NCBI GenBank assembly: GCA_900314525.1
Contig: OMVN01000001.1
Coordinates: 1-64,000 of the forward strand
Direction: 5' to 3'
Source of the DNA: an uncultured Eubacteriales bacterium
GTDB lineage: Bacteria > Bacillota > Clostridia > Lachnospirales > Lachnospiraceae
Length of the DNA stretch: 64,000 nucleotides
Position numbers and translations under genes: made by a program. Positions 46,226 to 54,596 of this stretch are shown piece after piece. Below the pieces are notes generated by a model, which saw nothing but the letters and a program-made list of their open reading frames with translations, was not told the origin of the DNA and ran no database searches. Within the stretch, counting starts at the first letter, position 1. The number at the start of each line of letters is the position of its first letter.

Positions 46226-49195
46226 ATGGAAAAACTAAAAAAATATATTAACAAAGAAACCATTAATTATCTTATTTTTGGTGTTCTTACTACACTGGTA
46301 GACTTTGTCACATATTTCTTTTTGACCAAAGCATCAGTTAACTATCTAAAAGCCAATGTCCTTTCATGGATTGCGGCATTTTTGTTTGCATTTATAACAA
46401 ACAAAATAATTGTATTCAACAGTAAATCCTTTGAGTTTTCAAAAATAATACATGAATTTTTTGGATTCTTGACCGCAAGACTTTCATCTCTGCTATTCAG
46501 CCTCGTGTTTATTTATATTTCTGTAACTGTATTACATTCAAATGATTATATTGCAAAGGTTTTATCTTGTATATTTGTTGTAATTATAAACTATGTATTC
46601 AGCAAATTTCTGATTTTTAACGAAAAAGACAAAAAAAGTAAAACCTTTTATGCACGTTTCAAAGATAATTTTGCCTTTATTTTATCCTTTTTAATTCCAC
46701 TTGTAATATTGATTATAATCTACCGTGCAAAAAACATTTACCCATGGGGTGACAGCATGTACTTAAGAAGTGACTGTTATCATCAGTATGCACCATTTAT
46801 GAGAGAGTTTTACAATAAGATAGTCAATGGAGGAAGCTTTAAATTCTCATGGAATATCGGAATGGGTGTAAACTTCAGTGCCCTTTACGCATACTACCTT
46901 GCCAGTCCGCTTAACTGGTTCATTGCACTATTTTCTAAGAAAAATATTCCAGAAATAATGAATGGTTTTATAGTAATCAAAACTGCTCTTTCTTCACTTA
47001 CTTTTGCAATTTATCTTAGCAAACATTTTAAAACAAGAAAGATTACAATTGCAACCCTTTCAGTATTCTATGCACTTAACTCATACTTCTGTGCATTCAG
47101 CTGGAATCTTATGTGGCTTGACTGTCTTGTACTTCTTCCACTTATTGTACTTGGTATAGAAAAACTTGTGAAAGAAAACCGTTGCTATCTCTACTGCATA
47201 TCACTTGGTCTTGCAATTCTTTCAAATTACTATATTGCTATAATGATTTGTATATTCTGCGTTTTATATTTCGGAGCAATGGTCTATTCAGACACAAACT
47301 CAAAATCATTATCTTATTACTTTGAAAGAATAAAGAATTTCACAATATTTTCACTGCTTGCCGGAGGTTTTGCCGCAGTAACATTTCTTCCTGCTTATTA
47401 TGCACTTAGTTCAACTGCATCTGGAGATTTCGATTTTCCAAAAACAGTAATAACATATTTCTCAGCATTATTTATGTTATCAAGATCATTAATAAATGTA
47501 GACCCAGCAATATTCTCTGCACATGATCCTAATATCTACTGCAGTGTTGTGGTATTTTTACTTGTTCCACTCTATGTTGTAAATCCAAAGATTAATTACA
47601 AGGAAAAGCTTACAAAGGTGTCAATAATCTGCTTTTTGTTATTCAGTTTTAACACCAATATTCCTAATTACATCTGGCATGGGTTCCATTATCCAAACAG
47701 CCTTCCTTGCAGAGAATCATTCCTCTATATATTTATGGTTCTGGCAATGAGTTATGAAGCTCTACATTATCTTAGATATGTATCAAAGAAGCAGCTATAT
47801 GGATGTTTTGCCGGTGCAATTGCCCTTATTCTTCTTATTGAGCAATTATTCGTATCTGACACATATAAAGCACAGACAATTTATATTAGCCTTGCATTTT
47901 TAATATTTTATCTGCTTGTATTCTCATTATACAGAAATACAAATTATAAACAGGGCTTTGTGGTATATCTAATGCTTGTAATTGTTGTCTGCGAGAGCTA
48001 TATAAATACAGAGGCAACTGGATTAAGCACATGTACTCGTTCTGCATATCTTGCTGACAACAGTGCAATAGAGAGACTCATCAAGCAGGCAGATTCAGTA
48101 GAGGGAAATAATTTTTACAGGACCGAAAAAGCAGAAAGACGTTCAAAAAATGATGCTGCATGGAGTGATTATCACGGAATATCAATATTCTCCTCTGCTG
48201 CCAATTCTGGTCTTAGCGAATACTTCGGTGCACTTGGATTTGAAGAATCAACAAATGCATATGCAAACTATGGATATACACCTTTGACTGAAGCAATGTT
48301 TGGTGTTAAATATCTCCTAAGTCCTAACAAATTAGATGAAACCGAATTCATTCATGAATTCTCATCTACAAGCTATAAAAATTATTTAGGAAATGATTCA
48401 GTATATTATATGTATGAAAATAACTACAGTCTCCCACTGGGATTTATGTTACCTGAGAACTTAGAGGAAAACTTCGATACATCAGATCCTAATCCATTTA
48501 ATGTACAGAACAGTCTTGCTGCACAGATTAACGGAGTTTCAGCAAGTGATTATCCTATGTATTCAAGACTGCCTGTCACAACTGTTGCAGATAGTAATGA
48601 TATTTATTTAGAAAAAGATACTCATTTATTTATATATGTAACAACATCCCTTGACAGTATAAAGGTATCAAAATCCGGTACCGCCGGTGGCAGTTCAAAA
48701 ATGTATTACTCAATGACCCACAGTCATATATTAGATCTAGGAGAAATGCTTGCAGGCACAAAAGTTTCCGTCACATCAACTGACAGTAAGGTATCATCTA
48801 TTCAGCTTTATGCTTATAGCTTCGACAAAAATGTATTTCTCGATGCATATGATAAGTTAAACAAAAACACACTCAATGTTAGCAGTTACACTGATACAAC
48901 TGTTAACGGTACAATTACTGCAGACCAGTCAGGACTTTTATACTTCTCAATTCCATATGACAAAGGTTTTAGCGTATATGTCGATGGTAAAAAGATCAAA
49001 ACTCACGCATTTAAAGATGCCCTCTTATCAGTATATTTAAATGAGGGAACACATGATATAAGACTTGAATTTAATCCTGTGGGACTTGATAAGGGAATCC
49101 TGCTATCACTGCTAAGTGTAATAGCATTTATTGGAATTGTTATACTTGATATAAGAAAAAAGAAATCAAAAAAAGATATAAAGGATAAGGAATAA
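46226..49195 (+). CDS. GtrA-YfhO fusion: flippase domain plus membrane glycosyltransferase
   Basis: This is a 989-residue protein. Residues 1-135 form a GtrA/GtcA domain with four membrane helices (NYLIFGVLTTLVDFVTYFFL at the start, then helices near 45, 80 and 110). From about 145 to 989 it is YfhO-like: many membrane helices to about 590, the extracytoplasmic GDSMYLRSDCYHQYAPFMREF motif region (about 175-195), then a large extracytoplasmic beta-rich part and a last helix near 960-980. GtrA proteins flip undecaprenyl-phosphate sugars, and YfhO transfers the sugar to an outer acceptor. In B. subtilis these are separate proteins. The fusion is continuous in frame with no internal start signal I can see. 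Confidence 0.9.
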   Translation: MEKLKKYINKETINYLIFGVLTTLVDFVTYFFLTKASVNYLKANVLSWIAAFLFAFITNKIIVFNSKSFEFSKIIHEFFGFLTARLSSLLFSLVFIYISVTVLHSNDYIAKVLSCIFVVIINYVFSKFLIFNEKDKKSKTFYARFKDNFAFILSFLIPLVILIIIYRAKNIYPWGDSMYLRSDCYHQYAPFMREFYNKIVNGGSFKFSWNIGMGVNFSALYAYYLASPLNWFIALFSKKNIPEIMNGFIVIKTALSSLTFAIYLSKHFKTRKITIATLSVFYALNSYFCAFSWNLMWLDCLVLLPLIVLGIEKLVKENRCYLYCISLGLAILSNYYIAIMICIFCVLYFGAMVYSDTNSKSLSYYFERIKNFTIFSLLAGGFAAVTFLPAYYALSSTASGDFDFPKTVITYFSALFMLSRSLINVDPAIFSAHDPNIYCSVVVFLLVPLYVVNPKINYKEKLTKVSIICFLLFSFNTNIPNYIWHGFHYPNSLPCRESFLYIFMVLAMSYEALHYLRYVSKKQLYGCFAGAIALILLIEQLFVSDTYKAQTIYISLAFLIFYLLVFSLYRNTNYKQGFVVYLMLVIVVCESYINTEATGLSTCTRSAYLADNSAIERLIKQADSVEGNNFYRTEKAERRSKNDAAWSDYHGISIFSSAANSGLSEYFGALGFEESTNAYANYGYTPLTEAMFGVKYLLSPNKLDETEFIHEFSSTSYKNYLGNDSVYYMYENNYSLPLGFMLPENLEENFDTSDPNPFNVQNSLAAQINGVSASDYPMYSRLPVTTVADSNDIYLEKDTHLFIYVTTSLDSIKVSKSGTAGGSSKMYYSMTHSHILDLGEMLAGTKVSVTSTDSKVSSIQLYAYSFDKNVFLDAYDKLNKNTLNVSSYTDTTVNGTITADQSGLLYFSIPYDKGFSVYVDGKKIKTHAFKDALLSVYLNEGTHDIRLEFNPVGLDKGILLSLLSVIAFIGIVILDIRKKKSKKDIKDKE

Positions 49196-49221
49196 TAACT
49201 ATTTATTTATAATTCATATAA

Positions 49222-49264
49222 AAAGGGTTATTCATAAGAGATAAATTCTCATGAATAACCCTTT
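49222..49264. terminator. Bidirectional terminator between the YfhO fusion and the parvulin gene
   Basis: AAAGGGTTATTCAT (49222-49235) and ATGAATAACCCTTT (49251-49264) are a perfect 14-bp stem. On the minus strand it is followed by TTTTTATAT, so it serves the parvulin operon best, and can stop the plus-strand gene too. Confidence 0.85.
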
Positions 49265-49287
49265 CTGTATATATAAATTAATTTTAT

Positions 49288-50313
49288 TTATTGGTTTTCT
49301 TCAAGACATGTATAAAAGTTGCTGACAGTTGTATCTTTCATACCTTCTATTGTTATTTCATCCCATACTTTATCATTGAATTCTGATGAAAGTCCACTGA
49401 CAAAGGGATCATATACTTTATTAAAAGCTTCTTTTTTTGCCTCATCAACCATCTTAGCTTTATTAGTTTGTGTTTCATTCTCCAGATAATCATTTATACA
49501 CTTTATTATATAATAACCTTCATCAGTTTTTATTACAGAACTTATTTCCCCTGTTTTCAAGCTAAATGCTGCATCCTCAAACTCCTGTATCATTTCTCCT
49601 CTTCCAAACTGATACTCTGTCTTATCTGCATCCGTATTCTCACTTGCAAGGCTCTCAAAATCAGCACCATCGTTTACCTGGGACAATAAATCATTTATTT
49701 CATTTTCTGCTTTCTGTTTCTCATCTTCACTATAATCTGTTCTTTTTCCTTCCGAATCCATAGTGAATGTCTTTTTATAAATTGATACCACCTTAATCAC
49801 TTTTGCATCAGCATCACTAATTTCCGGATTTACATCCTTAACAACATCATCATATACTTTATTTGCAAGTAAATATTCCTTATAAGCATTTATTACATCT
49901 TCTTTTGTGACTTTCAGGTAATCTTTATCAACTTTACCAAGGCTATTGTAATATGAATCACCAGCCCTCTTTGCTCTGTCCTGCTCATCTGCTGATAATT
50001 CAAGTTTTCTTTTTTGGGCAAGTAAGTTAAGTGTTTTTATCTTGGCGCATTTATCTTTTATATTCTGTTTAATATAGTCTTTAAATGTTGTGTCTCCAAT
50101 TTTTTTGTCAAACACGTCTTCCCCAAAAGAATTTTCACATACATTCTTCTCTGTAGTCAGATACAATTTTGCTTCATTTACACTAAAAGGACTTCCATTG
50201 ATTTTAAATAGCTGATCCTTAGATAATCCCGTCGTAAGCTTTACATTCAGACTACCGCACCCAGTTGTGAGAATTACTGCTGTAATTAACACACTTAATA
50301 TTTTCTTCTTCAT
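49288..50313 (-). CDS. PrsA-like foldase lipoprotein (parvulin-type peptidyl-prolyl isomerase)
   Basis: The protein is 341 residues from ATG 50313 (GAGGTAGAG upstream). A longer frame to 50415 runs back into maf and lacks support. A lipoprotein signal with lipobox LTTGC gives Cys near 19. A helical chaperone-like region follows (about 35-185, with many K/D/E). Then a parvulin domain (about 185-300) carries YQFGRGEMIQEFEDAAFSLKTGEISSVIKTDEGYYIIK-type features. It assists folding of exported proteins outside the membrane. It is last in a five-gene minus-strand series. Confidence 0.85.
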   Translation of the reverse strand: MKKKILSVLITAVILTTGCGSLNVKLTTGLSKDQLFKINGSPFSVNEAKLYLTTEKNVCENSFGEDVFDKKIGDTTFKDYIKQNIKDKCAKIKTLNLLAQKRKLELSADEQDRAKRAGDSYYNSLGKVDKDYLKVTKEDVINAYKEYLLANKVYDDVVKDVNPEISDADAKVIKVVSIYKKTFTMDSEGKRTDYSEDEKQKAENEINDLLSQVNDGADFESLASENTDADKTEYQFGRGEMIQEFEDAAFSLKTGEISSVIKTDEGYYIIKCINDYLENETQTNKAKMVDEAKKEAFNKVYDPFVSGLSSEFNDKVWDEITIEGMKDTTVSNFYTCLEENQ

Positions 50314-50332
50314 ATCTCTACCTCTTATATCA

Positions 50333-50932
50333 CTATAATTCAATATTAAATTTATCTTTTGCCTCTCTGTATAGCCTTGAAATAGGAAGTCCAACAATAT
50401 TATTGTAATCCCCATCTATCTTTTCCACGTATTTTGCAAAATATCCCTGTATACCATAAGAACCAGCTTTGTCCATAGGCTCTTTAGTGGCAATATATTC
50501 TATAATATTTTCTCTCGAAAGTTCAGAAACAAAAACATCACTGCATTCATAAAATGTATGCATTCTTGTTTCACCATTATTTACATACATAATACTTACA
50601 CCGGTATATACCTGATGTGCTTTTCCTGACAACATAGTTAACATCTCTAATGCATCCTGCTCATCCCTAGGCTTACCAAGAATCCTATCCCCAAAGGCCA
50701 CTATGGTGTCGGCAGAAATAATAAGTGTATTTTCCTTAATTTCATCCTTAATCTTATTGTAGACATCTGATATCTTTTGTTTTGAAAGTGAACATACAAT
50801 TTCAGAAGGAGTATCCCCTTCCATTATTTCTTCCATCGTGCTTGGGATACATTCATATTCCACTTTTATCTGATCTAATAATTCTCTCCTCCTAGGAGAT
50901 TTCGATGCTAGAATAACTTTACTAATCTTCAT
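50333..50932 (-). CDS. maf: Maf-family nucleoside triphosphate pyrophosphatase
   Basis: The protein has 199 residues. Maf motifs are VILASKSPRRRELLDQI (about 6-22), a DTIVAFGDRILGKPRD segment (about 75-90), and GSYGIQGYFAKYVEKIDGDYNNIVGLP (about 157-183). It hydrolyses non-canonical or modified nucleotides such as dTTP, UTP or m5UTP, depending on subtype, and has been linked to septum inhibition. It lies 12 bp after the pyridoxamine kinase and 19 bp before the parvulin start. Confidence 0.93.
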   Translation of the reverse strand: MKISKVILASKSPRRRELLDQIKVEYECIPSTMEEIMEGDTPSEIVCSLSKQKISDVYNKIKDEIKENTLIISADTIVAFGDRILGKPRDEQDALEMLTMLSGKAHQVYTGVSIMYVNNGETRMHTFYECSDVFVSELSRENIIEYIATKEPMDKAGSYGIQGYFAKYVEKIDGDYNNIVGLPISRLYREAKDKFNIEL

Positions 50933-50944
50933 AATTCTGCCTTT

Positions 50945-51772
50945 CTATTTTAAATATTTAAGTACATCTTCGAAACAAACACCATCTTCAGGCGGTATAT
51001 CTCTCTTATTTGTCACCTCAATACATTTTTTTATAAAACCACTGGCTTTCTTTACCGAAGAAATAAAATCAACATTATTAACCGCATCTGCCGCAATTAT
51101 TGCGGAAAAAATATCTCCCGTACCTGATCTTGTCTCACCTATAACTTTTGTCTTAATTATCAGTCCATCATTTCCTTTCTGATAAACATAATTATTTATA
51201 TACTGTCCTCTCACAATTCCTGTTATTACCACCTTTGATGGTCCCATATTTGATAATTTTTCAGCCATCTGTTTTATCTTACCATAGTTCATGTCTTCTC
51301 TATACGGTGTATCTGTAAGGATACAGCACTCTGTCAGATTAGGTGTGATTATATCAGATATTGCAACAAGTTCTTTCATTTTTTCACACATCTCATTTGT
51401 GTAGGTTTTATATTTTATACCGTCGTCCCCCATAACAGGGTCAACTACTACTACTGTTTTATCATCTTTAAAATCATTTATAAATTTTTTTACTATTTCA
51501 ATCTGTCTTACTGATCCTAAAAAACCAGAAGATATTCCTTCAAATTTCAAATCTAATTTTTTCCAGTTATCTATGTAATCCTGCATTTTATCAGTATAAT
51601 CTTCAAAAAAATACTCTGGATATGCTGTATGGTTTGAAAATACAGATGTCAAAACCGGGCAGCACTGAACTTTTAATGCAGATATAACTGGAAGTGCCAC
51701 TGTTATTGAACATTTTCCAAAACCTGTAAAATCGTTTATAAATGCAATTTTTCTCTGATTGTTATGAGACAT
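50945..51772 (-). CDS. Pyridoxamine/pyridoxal kinase (PfkB/ribokinase fold)
   Basis: The 275-residue protein has the PdxY/ThiD-type ribokinase fold: FINDFTGFGKCSITVALPVISAL (about 10-32), VVVDPVMGDDG (about 103-113), ITPNLTECCILTD (about 138-150) and the anion-hole motif GETRSGTGDIFSAI (about 218-231), with catalytic Asp in G-T-G-D. It phosphorylates B6 vitamers for PLP salvage. Subfamily specificity is inferred from similarity to Firmicute pyridoxamine kinases. It lies 34 bp after the TraX gene. Confidence 0.85.
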   Translation of the reverse strand: MSHNNQRKIAFINDFTGFGKCSITVALPVISALKVQCCPVLTSVFSNHTAYPEYFFEDYTDKMQDYIDNWKKLDLKFEGISSGFLGSVRQIEIVKKFINDFKDDKTVVVVDPVMGDDGIKYKTYTNEMCEKMKELVAISDIITPNLTECCILTDTPYREDMNYGKIKQMAEKLSNMGPSKVVITGIVRGQYINNYVYQKGNDGLIIKTKVIGETRSGTGDIFSAIIAADAVNNVDFISSVKKASGFIKKCIEVTNKRDIPPEDGVCFEDVLKYLK

Positions 51773-51806
51773 TTTCTTCTCCCGCTTAATATATTTATAT
51801 AAATTT

Positions 51807-52502
51807 TTACATGATTATAATTTTAATCAGATAAAGTATTGTTAAGTGGACTGGATAATATGTATAAAAAAGCCACTTTAATAATTGCGATTCACTTCCC
51901 TTTTCCCCATTATACATGCAAATTGGAATCAGGGCAAATGATGCAAATCCCTGTATGCCACCCATGAATATTACATTTATAATAATCTGGGAAACTATTG
52001 ATAATATACCATAAAATCTCAATGTATAGAATAAATATATCATCACAATGCCAAAATAAGTGTAATCACACTTAATATAATACGCTGTCACACACCCTAT
52101 AATTAATAGCAAATATTCTATAATATTAGATATAAATGGATTTTCACTTAGGAAATACATCTTATCCTTTTCAATAAGGAATATCACCAGAAGACCTATA
52201 AATAAGCTAAAAAATACATTTTGTTTTCTCACATATATTATTGAACTACCAAAACACAAATTAAAGGGTATCTCTGATATTATTGCAAATAATAAAAGTC
52301 TTGCCAGATATTTTACGCAGTTTCTGGTATTAAATAGCCCTATTACTATCAGATAACAGAATATTGGCATTGCAATTCTCCCAAATATTTTTAAAATTGT
52401 GGTGATAAATAAATTTTGAGGCAGTAAAACTGCCCCAATATGGTCTAATGTCATTGAAATTAAAGCGATAAACTTTAATTTATTTGTTGAAATACATTTC
52501 AT
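51807..52502 (-). CDS. TraX-family membrane protein
   Basis: The protein has 231 residues and about eight membrane helices. It starts NKLKFIALISMTLDHIGAVLLPQ, where the M-T-L-D-H-I motif and the following GRIAMPIFCYLIVIG match the TraX/acyltransferase-like family. F-plasmid TraX acetylates the pilin N-terminus. Chromosomal Firmicute members have no assigned substrate. The ATG overlaps the stop of the GlgX-like gene by four bases (ATGA), so the two are translationally coupled. A surface acylation role is possible and is inference. Confidence 0.8.
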   Translation of the reverse strand: MKCISTNKLKFIALISMTLDHIGAVLLPQNLFITTILKIFGRIAMPIFCYLIVIGLFNTRNCVKYLARLLLFAIISEIPFNLCFGSSIIYVRKQNVFFSLFIGLLVIFLIEKDKMYFLSENPFISNIIEYLLLIIGCVTAYYIKCDYTYFGIVMIYLFYTLRFYGILSIVSQIIINVIFMGGIQGFASFALIPICMYNGEKGSESQLLKWLFYTYYPVHLTILYLIKIIIM

Positions 52503-54421
52503 GATTTTTTATTGCTTTCCTGATTTATATTTTCTATCCTTTTTCTGGTCTCCTCAGCAAGTTTCAGACTAATTTTTCTTGCATGTTCTTCCTCTTGCTT
52601 TACTTCCTCGTTCTCTCTGCTCACAAGTACAGCTACCGAACGTTTAGGAACAACCATACTCCTTGAGAATTTCACATGTCTGTCATCAATTTTCACTTCC
52701 TCTTTAGATGTAACAAAACATACTTCCCAGTCTCTTCCTTTTCCTGCAGATGGAAGTCCGAATTTTCTCTCCTCCCAGTACATATTAAAGGCAATATAAA
52801 GGCTCTCATCCTCAGATTTATTATACACTTTTAAATATTTACCATTGAGCATATACGCAAAATGTCTTGTAAATAAATCTGTATCTAATGCCCATGTTCT
52901 GTCTGAGTGATATGACATCTCTGGTGTTCCCACAGACCTGTAATCTGTAGTATGTGGCATTGTTCCCATATGAAGCATATCATGCGATTTCCTAAATTCA
53001 ATAAGAAATTTTACAAACTCAAATAATTCCTCATTTTTCTTTCTAGATCTCCACTTTATGTATGAAGTCTCATTATCCTGACAATATGGATTATTATTTC
53101 CATTTGCTGTATTACCAAATTCATCTCCAGCATATATCAAAGGTGCTCCCTGGGATAACATAAGCATACAGAATGCATTCTTTAACTGTTTCATTCTGAA
53201 TTCATTTGTCTTCTTTCCCTTTGTCATTCCTTCAACACCACAGTTCCAGCTATAATTATCTTCTCTGCCATCCCTGTTTAGTTCCCCATTATCCTGGTTA
53301 TGTTTGCTAGAATATGACACCATATCCATCATTGTAAAAGTGTTATTGGTTGCAATAAAATTAATTGGCGTTGCAAAATCCTTATTGTATCTGACTCTGA
53401 ATGCCATATCTTTTACCGTACCCTCGTCTCCTTTTAGAAATTTTCTAGAGACATTCATAAATACATCATTGTACTCACCAAGGTTTTTATTATATGCATA
53501 ATTAGGATTATCAAATCCATAGCTGATAATCTTTGTGTTTGAGAGATATGGATCCGAGCTCACTGCTCCTCTTATATCATCACTCATATTACAATGTATT
53601 CCATCAATATGATAGTTGATAACCCAGTATCTAAAGCAGTCAATCATGTATGCAGGTGAAATTCCCTCTTCAAAGAAGAATTCCATACAAATCTCTATAT
53701 TATTTTTATGAAGCTCTTTAACAAGAGTTTTAAATTCATTAATTGCGCTTTTCGCATCTTTTTTATTTGAAAAAGCAACCTTTGGCATAAAATAGTCTGC
53801 AGTCGTATATCCCCAGTAATTTACCTTTCCGCTCTTCATGCCAAAATTTTCATTAAATTCGTATGCTGGCATAAGTTCCACCATAGTAATTCCCAATTCT
53901 TTGAAATATGGGATTTTTTCAGCTACACCAGCAAATGTTCCCTTTTTCTTAACACCAGAGAATCTGTCCATTGTAAAACCACGTACATGAAGTCTGTAAA
54001 TGATAGAATCACAGAAATCTGTCATTGGCTTTCTGTCATCTTCCCATTTGAACCTGTCAACGTGTACTGCACTTGTCTTTTTTGAAGAGTCATTATCTCC
54101 AAATACTTTCGCACCATTTATTAGAGTGGCATATGGATCAGTCACAATTCTGTTACCAATACGGTAATTGTAATCAAAATCATTTAAATTAATACCACCA
54201 AGGCACATCGTGCAAATATTTCCGTACCACATCTCATTACTAAAGGCAATTTCAGAAACTACTTTCATTGTACCCTTTTCATACAATATCAAAGAGCACG
54301 GTTTTCTCTCGCCATTGTTTACCATGAGTGCAAAGTTGATACCTTCATTAGTCTTTGCTGCTCCAAGAATCATTGGATTTCCTGGTTTGATTTTATAATT
54401 TAATTCCTTACTCTTTGCCAT
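52499..54421 (-). CDS. GlgX-like glycoside hydrolase 13 pseudoenzyme, catalytic residues lost
   Basis: This 640-residue protein aligns along its length with the intact GlgX at 19052-21163 (IIYRLHVRGFT, GTFAGVAEKIPYFKELGI, VELMPAYEFNE, DNYSWNCGVEG, GAPLIYAGDEFGNTANGNNN). Yet all three catalytic residues are changed. The nucleophile motif GFRFDLA reads GIHCNMS (Asn278), the acid/base motif AEAWD reads SYGFD (Tyr301), and TCHDGF reads ATNNTF (Asn359-Asn360). The DVVFNHT motif and about 45 residues of domain B after it are missing. Hydrolysis is therefore not expected. The frame is fully open and the fold core is kept, so it is a selected protein, perhaps a glucan-binding or regulatory one. It heads a five-gene operon with TraX. 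Confidence 0.88.
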   Translation of the reverse strand: MAKSKELNYKIKPGNPMILGAAKTNEGINFALMVNNGERKPCSLILYEKGTMKVVSEIAFSNEMWYGNICTMCLGGINLNDFDYNYRIGNRIVTDPYATLINGAKVFGDNDSSKKTSAVHVDRFKWEDDRKPMTDFCDSIIYRLHVRGFTMDRFSGVKKKGTFAGVAEKIPYFKELGITMVELMPAYEFNENFGMKSGKVNYWGYTTADYFMPKVAFSNKKDAKSAINEFKTLVKELHKNNIEICMEFFFEEGISPAYMIDCFRYWVINYHIDGIHCNMSDDIRGAVSSDPYLSNTKIISYGFDNPNYAYNKNLGEYNDVFMNVSRKFLKGDEGTVKDMAFRVRYNKDFATPINFIATNNTFTMMDMVSYSSKHNQDNGELNRDGREDNYSWNCGVEGMTKGKKTNEFRMKQLKNAFCMLMLSQGAPLIYAGDEFGNTANGNNNPYCQDNETSYIKWRSRKKNEELFEFVKFLIEFRKSHDMLHMGTMPHTTDYRSVGTPEMSYHSDRTWALDTDLFTRHFAYMLNGKYLKVYNKSEDESLYIAFNMYWEERKFGLPSAGKGRDWEVCFVTSKEEVKIDDRHVKFSRSMVVPKRSVAVLVSRENEEVKQEEEHARKISLKLAEETRKRIENINQESNKKS

Positions 54422-54532
54422 AATACCATTCGCTTTCCTATATTATTTCTATATTATATATTAGAATCCTTTAATTAACAATTGCTTTTTTTGAATTTGT
54501 GCCCATTTACTGCTCAATATCCAAAATTGTAC

Positions 54533-54560
54533 TTGAAAAATAACGAATATACTGTAAAAT
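54533..54560 (+). promoter_or_regulatory. Promoter of the ABC-F / PHP gene pair
   Basis: TTGAAA (54533-54538), a 16-bp spacer and TAAAAT (54555-54560), about 37 bp before the ABC-F ATG. Confidence 0.55.
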
Positions 54561-54596
54561 AAGAAGAGAATTAATGTAAGGAAAGGATTTATTAAT

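Noticed and set aside
49288-50415. Long N-terminal extension of the parvulin lipoprotein into maf
   Set aside because: The extension would hide the signal peptide and lipobox. ATG 50313 has its own ribosome binding site and places the lipobox correctly.
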